DNA from: an uncultured Oscillospiraceae bacterium
Lineage (GTDB): Bacteria > Bacillota > Clostridia > Oscillospirales > Oscillospiraceae
Reading direction: 5' to 3'
Assembly (NCBI GenBank): GCA_934591845.1
Contig: CAKTPO010000017.1
Span: 1 to 49,997 of the forward strand
DNA length: 49,997 nucleotides
Shown here: positions 39,787 to 46,968 of the stretch, in pieces
Layout: every line of letters begins with the position of its first letter
Numbering within the stretch: position 1 is the stretch's first letter
Translations under genes and position numbers: made by a program
Notes under the pieces: generated by a model
Database searches by the model: none
The model's input: only the letters and a program-made list of their open reading frames with translations
Told to the model about the DNA's origin: nothing

Positions 39787-39895
39787 CTGATTACTCTTCC
39801 TTTCCCGGGCACTCTCAAAAGGGGCCCTTTCCGTTGTTCAAAAATTGCAGGGTTTTGCGGGTTTATGTGCAATCACTAGTTTCCCATTGTACCAC

Positions 39896-39924
39896 ACGTT
39901 GCCCTCTTTTGCAACTCAGTGCCG
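39896..39924 (-). promoter_or_regulatory. Promoter of the wzy-like gene
   Basis: Minus strand TTGCAA (39919-39924), 17 bp, TACAAT (39896-39901), 110 bp before the ATG. The 39787-40099 gap otherwise holds only the capD-end hairpin. Confidence 0.6.
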
Positions 39925-40057
39925 GGGGATTTTTTTACTTTTCTTCCGGATAACCGCCGGTTTTCCGGAAGTTCCCCACCTCCTTTTGCAGGTAACCCAG
40001 CAGCACCCTGGATACCACGGAATTGGTGGTTTTGGGGAAAGCCAGGCCGATTTGCGA

Positions 40058-40097
40058 CTTTGCCCCCCGGTTTGCCAGGCAAAACCGGGGGGCAAAG
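40058..40097 (-). terminator. Hairpin after the nucleotide-sugar dehydratase gene
   Basis: A 16-bp stem CTTTGCCCCCCGGTTT (40058-40073) with its complement at 40082-40097, 2 bp beyond the stop. There is no clear T run; it may attenuate rather than stop transcription into the wzy-like gene. Confidence 0.6.
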
Positions 40098-40099
40098 TT

Positions 40100-42055
40100 T
40101 TATTGAACTTCCTGCATTTCCTTGGCCTGGGCGGCCTTGGCGTTGACTTCTTCCGGGTCGTGGTAGGTTTCCACCGCTTGTTTCAGGGCCTGGCGACAGA
40201 TTTCGTCATCGTTGGTAGCCAGGGCTTCCGAGAGAAGGGCCAGTTTCCGGGCGATGATCTCCGGGGCCAGGGGCTTGTCCCGCTCTACGAAAATCTGGTC
40301 GTTTTCCGTCTTATCCAGTTCCTCGGATTTGACCAGCAGTTCCTCGTAAAGCTTCTCTCCGGGCCGCAGGCCAGTTTCCACAATGTCGATGTCCTTATAG
40401 GGTTCAAAACCGCTGAGGCGGATCATGTTTTCCGCCAGTTCCAGGATATGCACGGGCTTGCCCATGTCCAGCACAAACAGTTCTCCGTTGCCTGCAAAAG
40501 CACCGGAGGTCAGCACCAGCTGGGCCGCCTCGGGGATGGTCATAAAGTAGCGGATGATCCGCTTGTCCGTCAGGGTCACCGGGCCGCCGTACTGGATCTG
40601 CCGCTTGAACAGAGGGATCACACTGCCGTTGCTGCCCAGGACGTTGCCGAACCTGGTGGCAGAGCAGCGCATGTTGCCCCGGTGGCCCAACACCTCCAGT
40701 TCGCACATCCGCTTGGTGGCCCCCATGACGTTGGTGGGGTTTACGGCCTTATCGGTGCTGACCATGATAAACTTGCCGCAGCCCTGGGACTCTGCCGCTT
40801 CCAGCAGATTCCGGGTGCCAAAGACATTGTTTTTAATGGCCTCGCAGCAGTTGTTTTCCATCAGGGGGACGTGCTTGTGGGCGGCAGCGTGGATCACCAC
40901 ATCCGGGCGGTGCCGCTCAAAAATGCGGTCCAGTTCCCCCCGGTCGGTAATAGTGGCAATTTCCACTTTCAAATCCAGCTCCGGGTACTTGATGTGGAGT
41001 TCCTGCTGCACATCGTAGGCGTTGTTTTCGTACACATCCAGAATCACCAGCCGCTTGGGTCCGATTTTGGCGATCTGGCGGCCAAGTTCCCCGCCAATGG
41101 AGCCGCCGCCGCCGGAAATCAGCACGGTTTTGCCCCGGTAGTAGGCCTTGGTCTCCTCGGTGAGGATCTCCGTGGCCTGACGGAACAGCAGTTCCTCCGG
41201 GTTAAAGTCCCGCAGGCTCCGCTTGCCACCTACGGCCTGGGTGGTGGGGTAGTCATAGGTTTTCAGCTTGCAACCGGTTTGCTGATACCGGGTATACAGC
41301 TCCTTTTTCCGCTCCGCCGTGGCTCCGGGGATGGCGAAAACCACCTCCTGAATGTGGTAGTCCCGGAACACCCGGTCGTCTGCCTCCTGGGCGGAGAACA
41401 CCGGCACACCGTTAATAGACCGGCCGATCTTGTTCCGGTCAATGTCCACAAAAAACCGCGCAGTATAGGCCGCCTGGGGGTTGCTGGCCAGGTCGGCGGC
41501 AAGGCCTGCCCCCACCCGGCCTGCGCCGATGATGGCAATATTGATGCGCCGGTCCTGCTGGGCCTTGTCCAGCGGCTCCACCCGGATACCGGTGAGCTTC
41601 CGGGTCACCACCCGCAGCACATCCGCCACCTTGGAACCCCGGCTGTTGGCATCATACAAATATTGGTAGATCTGCCGCATGAGGATGTCTCCCAACAGGT
41701 TCAGGGAGAACAGGGTCACTGCCCGGAGAAACTCCACATCCCGCAGGGGCAGCAGCCGTTGCAGCACAAAATAGACGCCACCGGCCAGGGCATCCCAACA
41801 AATCAGATTTACGTAGAGGTTGCTGCCGCCGTAACGCCAGACGTTGTTATAGGAGTTTCCCAAGGCCCGGGCCATGAGCATACAGGCCGCCGCCAAAAGA
41901 AAATGCAGCAGAGCCTCCACCCTGGTAATGGGATAGTAACTACTGGGATAGAAAAACAGCAGCAGCACCGATACCAGGGCCAGCATCACCAGGTCATAGC
42001 CCATGAGGATCAGCGCATGGGAGCCTACCGGCATTCCTGAATTCCGTTTTTTCAT
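40100..42055 (-). CDS. Membrane-bound nucleotide-sugar 4,6-dehydratase (CapD/PglF/WbpM family)
   Basis: 651 residues: four N-terminal membrane helices (about 12-145), a first Rossmann-like CoA-binding-type domain (IAIIGAGRVGAGLAADL, about 170-290), and a second SDR domain (about 305-600). The SDR domain has the NAD motif GGGGSIGGELGRQI, IHAAAHKHVPLME, and the catalytic region VSTDKAVNPTNVMGATKR, where Asp-Lys replace the usual Tyr dyad in this family. It probably converts UDP-GlcNAc to a 4-keto-6-deoxy sugar, the first step to bacillosamine- or QuiNAc-type residues for a surface glycan. It lies 14 bp after the glycosyltransferase gene. Confidence 0.92.
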   Translation of the reverse strand: MKKRNSGMPVGSHALILMGYDLVMLALVSVLLLFFYPSSYYPITRVEALLHFLLAAACMLMARALGNSYNNVWRYGGSNLYVNLICWDALAGGVYFVLQRLLPLRDVEFLRAVTLFSLNLLGDILMRQIYQYLYDANSRGSKVADVLRVVTRKLTGIRVEPLDKAQQDRRINIAIIGAGRVGAGLAADLASNPQAAYTARFFVDIDRNKIGRSINGVPVFSAQEADDRVFRDYHIQEVVFAIPGATAERKKELYTRYQQTGCKLKTYDYPTTQAVGGKRSLRDFNPEELLFRQATEILTEETKAYYRGKTVLISGGGGSIGGELGRQIAKIGPKRLVILDVYENNAYDVQQELHIKYPELDLKVEIATITDRGELDRIFERHRPDVVIHAAAHKHVPLMENNCCEAIKNNVFGTRNLLEAAESQGCGKFIMVSTDKAVNPTNVMGATKRMCELEVLGHRGNMRCSATRFGNVLGSNGSVIPLFKRQIQYGGPVTLTDKRIIRYFMTIPEAAQLVLTSGAFAGNGELFVLDMGKPVHILELAENMIRLSGFEPYKDIDIVETGLRPGEKLYEELLVKSEELDKTENDQIFVERDKPLAPEIIARKLALLSEALATNDDEICRQALKQAVETYHDPEEVNAKAAQAKEMQEVQ

Positions 42056-42069
42056 GTTATCCTCTCTTT

Positions 42070-42888
42070 TTACAGGCCCAGCAATATCCGCAGATAAGGG
42101 GTCAGGCTGCTCTTTACCGCGGTGAAAAGGCCAAAATGCTTTTTTAGATAATAAAACCAGGGTCCCACCGGGTCGCCCTTCACTTGCTCCTTTTTCCGAA
42201 GCCGTTCCCCTCTTGAAAGGCTTTTGTCATGCCAGGTGCCGGTAGGGGGATTGTCCGCACACAGGCCCACGTAGTCTTCCGACACGTAGAGCGTTCCACC
42301 GGCCCGGCCCAGGGCGAAGCCATAGTCAAAGTCCCCCAGGGAGTGGTGGTAATGGGGATCCATGCCCCCGGTTTTCCGGAACAGGCCATAGGGGATGAGG
42401 ACGCAGTTGGCGTTCATGGTGTCCGCGGGAGTCTTTTCCCCGGGCATCTGGAACCGGTAGTGGATGCCCTTTTCGTAGACAATGCCGCTGTAGCTCAGGT
42501 TCCCCGCCGGATCCCGGGTGGCCCCTACAATGACCGCATTCTCCTTGGCCTTGCTCTGCTCTGCCATGGACTGGATGCACCCCGGAAAAAAGGCCACATC
42601 GTCATTCATCATCAGAAGATAATCATATTGGCGTTCGCTTTTCAACAGGGCCTCCATGCCCATGCCCATGCCCCGGGAGTAAAACAGGCTCCCGTCGCCA
42701 TGAAGCACCCGGATGTCTACCCCAAAGTCCCCGGTTTCCAGCATCCGGGCCGTGCCGTCGCTGCTGCCGTCATCCACCACCAGGAAGGAAAACTTGATGT
42801 CAGGGTTTCCCGATACCAGAGTTTCAATGGCCTGACGGGTCTTTTCTTTTCGGTTGAAGCAGGTAAACAATGCCAAAACAGTCGTCAT
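42070..42888 (-). CDS. Glycosyltransferase family 2, rhamnosyltransferase-like
   Basis: 272 residues from ATG 42888 (AAGGACC upstream). GT-A fold: VLALFTCFNRKEKTRQAIETL start, nucleotide site FLVVDDGSSDGT, metal motif MMNDDVAFF, and a LGDFDYGFALGRAGG acceptor segment typical of rhamnosyltransferase-like GT2 enzymes. It is cytoplasmic or membrane-associated and adds a sugar to a lipid-linked glycan. Spaced 16 bp after the deacetylase gene in the polysaccharide operon. Donor sugar not predictable. Confidence 0.88.
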   Translation of the reverse strand: MTTVLALFTCFNRKEKTRQAIETLVSGNPDIKFSFLVVDDGSSDGTARMLETGDFGVDIRVLHGDGSLFYSRGMGMGMEALLKSERQYDYLLMMNDDVAFFPGCIQSMAEQSKAKENAVIVGATRDPAGNLSYSGIVYEKGIHYRFQMPGEKTPADTMNANCVLIPYGLFRKTGGMDPHYHHSLGDFDYGFALGRAGGTLYVSEDYVGLCADNPPTGTWHDKSLSRGERLRKKEQVKGDPVGPWFYYLKKHFGLFTAVKSSLTPYLRILLGL

Positions 42889-42904
42889 AGGGGTCCTTCT
42901 TTCT

Positions 42905-43594
42905 TTACAGGCCAAACATAGGCCGGGTCTCCTCCTCTACGGATTCCCGGGGGAAGGCGTAGGGGCCCTGGTCAAAACGCCGGTTGAGGGGTCGGCCCGC
43001 CACGGCAAAGGCCATGCGGTAACCGGCGTAGGCCGTCAGCTTTCGGATGGTGTCATTGTACTGGCCGTGGGAGTAGGCAAAAAGGTCACAGGGCTTTCCC
43101 ACCAGGGCTTCCAGAACTTCCCTGCTTTTGAAAATCTCCTCTGCCTGTTCTTCCGGGCTGCACTGCGTTAAAATACGGTGCCGGGAGCCGTGGACACCGA
43201 TGGTCACCAGAGGGTCTGCCGCCAGTTCCAGCAGCTGCTGCCGGGTGAGATACCCGGGCACCCCCACCATGTGGCTCAGCACAAACACCGTAAAGGGGAT
43301 CTGCCGCCGCTTCAAAATGGGGTAGGCCAGGGTGTAGGTGTCTTCCAGGCCATCGTCAAAGGTGATGGCCGAAAGTCCACCGTAGCTTTTATCCAGGGCC
43401 ACCTGCTCCAAAGAGGCATAGGGGCCGTGGCTGTCCAAAAATTTTTCAAAGGCGGCGGTATCCAGCTTGCAGCAGCTCCGCTCCACTTCCGGGTGCAGTG
43501 TCACATGGTGGAACATATAAATGTCGCTGCAAGGGGGCAGGTGCCACAGAATATTCAGAAGGCCCTTGAGCCTTGCTTTCAGTTTGGGGTTCAT
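42905..43594 (-). CDS. Polysaccharide deacetylase (CE4/NodB family)
   Basis: 229 residues from ATG 43594, which has AAAGGAGG; the longer frame to 43681 overlaps the previous gene. NodB motifs: metal Asp pair in SAITFDDGLEDTYTLAYPIL and the His pair in IGVHGSRHRIL; a later FAYSHGQYN segment completes the pocket. These enzymes remove N-acetyl (or O-acetyl) groups from glycans. No signal peptide is evident, so it may act on lipid-linked precursors at the inner face. Second gene of the operon, 11 bp after the priming transferase. Confidence 0.88.
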   Translation of the reverse strand: MNPKLKARLKGLLNILWHLPPCSDIYMFHHVTLHPEVERSCCKLDTAAFEKFLDSHGPYASLEQVALDKSYGGLSAITFDDGLEDTYTLAYPILKRRQIPFTVFVLSHMVGVPGYLTRQQLLELAADPLVTIGVHGSRHRILTQCSPEEQAEEIFKSREVLEALVGKPCDLFAYSHGQYNDTIRKLTAYAGYRMAFAVAGRPLNRRFDQGPYAFPRESVEEETRPMFGL

Positions 43595-43605
43595 AGGAGC
43601 CTCCT

Positions 43606-45048
43606 TTACATGCTGCCCTCGTGCTTTAATACCACCAGCACGGTTTTGACCAGGATTTTCAGATCCAGTCCCAGAGACCACTGATCAATGTACTGGGTGT
43701 CCAGCCGGACGATCTCCTCAAAATCCGTAATATTGCTTCTGCCGGAAACCTGCCACATGCCGGTAATGCCCGGGCGCATGGCCATTCTGGCCCGGTGGTG
43801 ATCCTCGTAAATGGCCCACTCGTCTTTCGTGGGAGGCCGGGTTCCCACCAGGCTCATATCCCCTTTCAGCACGTTCAGGAACTGAGGAAATTCATCCAGG
43901 CTGGTTTTGCGGATAAATTCCCCGATGCCGGTTTTCCTGGTGCCGTCGGGCAAAACCTTGTTGCCGATGATCCGGGGATCCCAGTCCAGCTTGAACATGT
44001 AGCCGCCGGAAACCCGGTTTTCTTTCATATACTGCTGCTTGATGGCATCGGCATTGGTGACCATGCTGCGGAACTTGTACATCTTAAAGATTTTGCCGTT
44101 GCGGCCAATGCGCTCCTGGGTGTAGAAAATGGGGCCGGGAGAGGAAATATAAATAATTGGCCCAATAAAAAGGGTCAGAACTGCCGTAATGACACAGCCC
44201 ACCAGGCCGCCTAAAATGTCCGTCATCCGCTTGATGGCGGCGGCACCGAAACCGATGCGGTTGCGGAAAGCGGTCAGCACGTCGTAGCCCCCCAATTCCT
44301 CCACGGTCTTGCTGCCTCCAAAGAGGTTCCTCAAATAGTCCAGGTTCAGGTGTACCGTAATGCCCATAGAAGACACGGCCTTGGCAAGACTTAATACCTG
44401 GTCCTCCGGGGGCAGCAAAATCAGCACCTCGTCCACCCAGTTTTTCCGGATCCAGTTGTCGGCATCGCTATAGGAGGCCGCCACAGGAAGCTCCGTGTCT
44501 TTCTGGGTGCCGTCGGTGAGGATCACGCCTGCCAGCCGGTAGGTGCTGTACTGGCCCTCCCGGACCCGTTCTTCCAGCTCCGGCAAATCCTTTCTTGCCG
44601 CCACCACCAGCAGAGAAACCCCGTTTTTCGGCACCACATGCTTTACATAATACCACTTGTACAGGCAGCGGCTTACAAAGCTCACCGCAAAGTAAATGGA
44701 GCAGGAGTACAGGAAATTCTTCCGGGAGTAAAACCCGCCCATTTTCACCACGAAGAACAGCAGCGCCTCCACGGCAAAAACCACGGCGGTGTTTTTAAGG
44801 CTCTCGCAGAACTCCGCAAAAAGCCCCCGCTTCTGTACCCCGTCCATAGTGCTGTTCAGAACAATGACCACAAAGTCCAACAGCGGCATGCCGAACAGCA
44901 GCATCAGATACTCCGGGCTGCCGGTGAGCTTAAAGTCCGTGGGAATATAGACATAATAGGCCGCAATGAGGGACAAAAACATGGAGGCCATATCCAAAAG
45001 GATAAAGTCCCAATACTTGGTCCAGGGCAGTCCAGACTTCTGATACAT
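43606..45048 (-). CDS. Undecaprenyl-phosphate sugar-1-phosphate transferase (WcaJ/PglC type)
   Basis: 480 residues. Four N-terminal helices and a Rossmann-like middle domain (about 140-240) precede the catalytic bacterial sugar transferase domain (about 270-480). This has a re-entrant helix (ITAVLTLFIGPIIYISSPGPIFYTQERIGRNGKIF), FKMYKFRSM, KTSLDEFPQFLNVLKGDMSLVGTRPPT, and PGITGMWQVSGRS. It starts glycan synthesis by loading a phosphosugar onto undecaprenyl phosphate. AAGGAG precedes ATG 45048. First gene of the polysaccharide operon. Confidence 0.94.
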   Translation of the reverse strand: MYQKSGLPWTKYWDFILLDMASMFLSLIAAYYVYIPTDFKLTGSPEYLMLLFGMPLLDFVVIVLNSTMDGVQKRGLFAEFCESLKNTAVVFAVEALLFFVVKMGGFYSRKNFLYSCSIYFAVSFVSRCLYKWYYVKHVVPKNGVSLLVVAARKDLPELEERVREGQYSTYRLAGVILTDGTQKDTELPVAASYSDADNWIRKNWVDEVLILLPPEDQVLSLAKAVSSMGITVHLNLDYLRNLFGGSKTVEELGGYDVLTAFRNRIGFGAAAIKRMTDILGGLVGCVITAVLTLFIGPIIYISSPGPIFYTQERIGRNGKIFKMYKFRSMVTNADAIKQQYMKENRVSGGYMFKLDWDPRIIGNKVLPDGTRKTGIGEFIRKTSLDEFPQFLNVLKGDMSLVGTRPPTKDEWAIYEDHHRARMAMRPGITGMWQVSGRSNITDFEEIVRLDTQYIDQWSLGLDLKILVKTVLVVLKHEGSM

Positions 45049-45098
45049 AGCTTCTCCTTCCGTATCGCAAAAATGCGCAAAAACCCATAATCTTGCTC

Positions 45099-45127
45099 AT
45101 TATACCAAATACCGGGAAAGAAAGCAA
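45099..45127 (-). promoter_or_regulatory. Promoter of the polysaccharide operon
   Basis: Minus strand TTGCTT (45122-45127), 17 bp, TATAAT (45099-45104), 50 bp before the first ATG. Confidence 0.7.
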
Positions 45128-45217
45128 GAGAGCCATGGGGAAATTCCCGCAGCCAATCAAAAAACCGCATACTTCCCGGAAAGGAGGCCATACTGAAAGG
45201 GAAAAGGCGGTGGTTGG

Positions 45218-46300
45218 GTGGAGGAATTTGTGTTCAGAACCAGGGTCGTGGCCGGGGCCGGGGCCATTGCCGCCCTGAAAGACCTGGGGGCCCGGCGGCT
45301 TTTTCTGGTAACGGAACCCTGCTTTTCAGAAAACGGCATGGTCCAAAAGGTCATTGAAGCCGCAGGGAGCCGGGAAGCGGAAGTTTTTGATGCCGTCACT
45401 GCGGAGCCCACCGCTACCCTGGCGGCAGAGGTCACGGCAAAGTGCCTGTCCTTTCAGCCGGATATGGTTGCCGCCCTGGGTGGAGGCAACGTCCTGGACT
45501 GCGGCAAGGCGGCAGTGTACTTTGGCGGGCTGGATATTCCCTTGGCCACCATTCCCACTTTCTTCGGCTCCGGCTCCCAGGTCACGGGCCAGGCGGTGCT
45601 GACCCACGAAAAAAACAAATACACCCTGGATAGTCCCCGGCTGCAACCGGCCCTGGCCATTCTGGACGAGGATTTTTTCCTGCAACACTCCCCGGCCCTT
45701 ATAGGCGAGGCAGGCTTTGAGCTGCTGAGCCATGCCGTAGAGAGCTACACCGCCAGAAACGCCGGGGCCATCCCCTCTATTTTTGCCCGAGAGGCTTTTC
45801 GGACGGCCTATGCCTGTCTTCCTGCCTCCTTTGGAGGGGACGATTCTCTCCGGCCCCGGCTGGTTCTTGCTTCCACCTTGGCGGGCATGGCCTATGGTCA
45901 GACCGGATCGGGGCTGAGCCATGCCATGGCCCACGCCCTGGGGGCCCGGTTCCCTGTATCCCAGGGGCGGCTTCAGGCCATTCTGCTTCCGGCGGTGGTG
46001 GGCAGCAACGCCCAGGCCGCTCCCCGCCGGTATGCCCAGCTTGCCCGGTTCGGCGGTCTGGGGGGCAGCTGTGATGCCTCGGCTGTGCGGTGTCTTAAAA
46101 ACGGTCTTACACGTCTGCGCAGGGATCTGGGACTTCCCCGAACCCTTTTGCAGGCTGGTATCTCCCCCGGGGCCCTTTGGTCTCAGACTGGTGACATTGT
46201 GGCAGCGGTCTTAAAAGACCCCTGCTGCAAAACCAATCCTCTGGAAGTAGAGGATTTTCAAATCCGCAGGATTCTGGAGGAGGTGACCGGAGAGGGCTAA
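45218..46300 (+). CDS. Iron-containing alcohol dehydrogenase-like protein with altered metal ligands
   Basis: 360 residues of the group III (FucO/PduQ/EutG) family: NAD loop ALGGGNVLDCGKA, ATIPTFFGSGSQVT, AGFELLSHAVESY, SHAMAHALGARF and GRLQAILLP (closest to PduQ-like enzymes). Four metal ligands are expected. Compared with FucO, Asp196 is Glu 168 and the last His (277, in PHG) is Gln 249, while His 172 and His 239 remain. Iron or zinc binding may be weakened or changed. GTG 45218 has AAGGCGG before it; an in-frame TGA at 45194 excludes an earlier start. The next gene encodes a microcompartment vertex protein, suggesting an encapsulated aldehyde/alcohol role. Confidence 0.82.
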   Translation: MEEFVFRTRVVAGAGAIAALKDLGARRLFLVTEPCFSENGMVQKVIEAAGSREAEVFDAVTAEPTATLAAEVTAKCLSFQPDMVAALGGGNVLDCGKAAVYFGGLDIPLATIPTFFGSGSQVTGQAVLTHEKNKYTLDSPRLQPALAILDEDFFLQHSPALIGEAGFELLSHAVESYTARNAGAIPSIFAREAFRTAYACLPASFGGDDSLRPRLVLASTLAGMAYGQTGSGLSHAMAHALGARFPVSQGRLQAILLPAVVGSNAQAAPRRYAQLARFGGLGGSCDASAVRCLKNGLTRLRRDLGLPRTLLQAGISPGALWSQTGDIVAAVLKDPCCKTNPLEVEDFQIRRILEEVTGEG

Positions 46301-46357
46301 ACCTGTCCAAAGGAACGTAAAACCAAGGTTTTTGAAGGAATAAAATGGAGGAAATCG

Positions 46358-46603
46358 ATGAAAATCGGGAAAGTTGTCCGCATTGTTGAAGCATCCCACA
46401 CCGCCCCCTGTTTCGGGGGCCAGACCTTTCTGCTGGTGCAGACCCCCGGGGAGACCCTGGTGGCCGCAGACCAGGTAGGGGCAGCCCCGGGAGATGCCGT
46501 ACTGCTCACCACCGGGCCCGTGGCCGCAAAATGTGCCATGGAGGCCCCGGTGGATGCGGCAGCAGTGGCCATCCTAAACGGAAATATTTGTGATTTTTCT
46601 TGA
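46358..46603 (+). CDS. eutN: Bacterial microcompartment vertex protein (EutN/CcmL family)
   Basis: 81 residues. It follows the EutN/CcmL/PduN pattern: MKIGKVVRIVEASH, a hydrophobic FLLV strand, LVAADQVGAAPGDAVLLTTGPVAAK (the conserved VGAG-G-VLL-G-AA core) and PVDAAAVAIL at the end. Pentamers of this fold cap the vertices of protein shells. TGGAGG precedes ATG 46358. It follows the iron-ADH-like gene by 57 bp. No shell hexamer (BMC domain), aldehyde dehydrogenase or signature enzyme is in the window, so the shell, if any, must be encoded elsewhere. The stop codon overlaps the metG promoter. Confidence 0.85.
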   Translation: MKIGKVVRIVEASHTAPCFGGQTFLLVQTPGETLVAADQVGAAPGDAVLLTTGPVAAKCAMEAPVDAAAVAILNGNICDFS

Positions 46604-46629
46604 CAAAATGGGCCTTTTGTGCATATAAT
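46600..46629 (+). promoter_or_regulatory. Promoter of metG
   Basis: TTGACA (46600-46605), 18 bp, TATAAT (46624-46629). The -35 box overlaps the eutN stop codon. Confidence 0.75.
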
Positions 46630-46639
46630 GATAGAAGCT

Positions 46640-46945
46640 CTGATGAAATCGGCAAGAGTTGCGCACAAAAGGGAAGCTTGCCAGCCGCAGACGATTTGTT
46701 CAGAGTTTCCTGAAAAGTCAAACTGGCAATGATGAGGAGAGTACGCCCGGATACCGGTCAGAGAGCCCCAGTTGGTGCGAAGGGGTGCGGATGAAACGGC
46801 GGAACATGGCCTTGGAGCCGTTGGGTCGATAGGTAGGCCCTTCCGGGTGCGCCCGTTACTGCGCCAATGAGGCAGAGCATCTGCAAATCAAGGTGGTACC
46901 GCGTCAATTTTTGTCGCCCTTGGGTTTTCCTGAGGGCGGCTTTCT
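46640..46945 (+). promoter_or_regulatory. T-box leader (methionine-specific) of metG
   Basis: The leader contains the T-box sequence AAGGTGGTACCGCG (46890-46903), whose TGGT would pair with the uncharged tRNA acceptor end. A Stem I start with GATGAGGAGAGTACGCC lies near 46732. A candidate AUG specifier is at 46806-46808 in GGAACATGGCC. A terminator hairpin CGCCCT/AGGGCG (46915-46938) is followed by CTTTCT. Uncharged tRNA-Met should favour read-through into metG. The T-box class is certain; the specifier position was set by eye. Confidence 0.93.
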
Positions 46946-46968
46946 GTATTTAAGAGGAGGAAACAACT

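Noticed and set aside
45157..45217. An earlier start for the iron-ADH-like gene using AAAGGAGG at 45180
   Set aside because: An in-frame TGA at 45194-45196 follows that site, so the gene must begin at GTG 45218.
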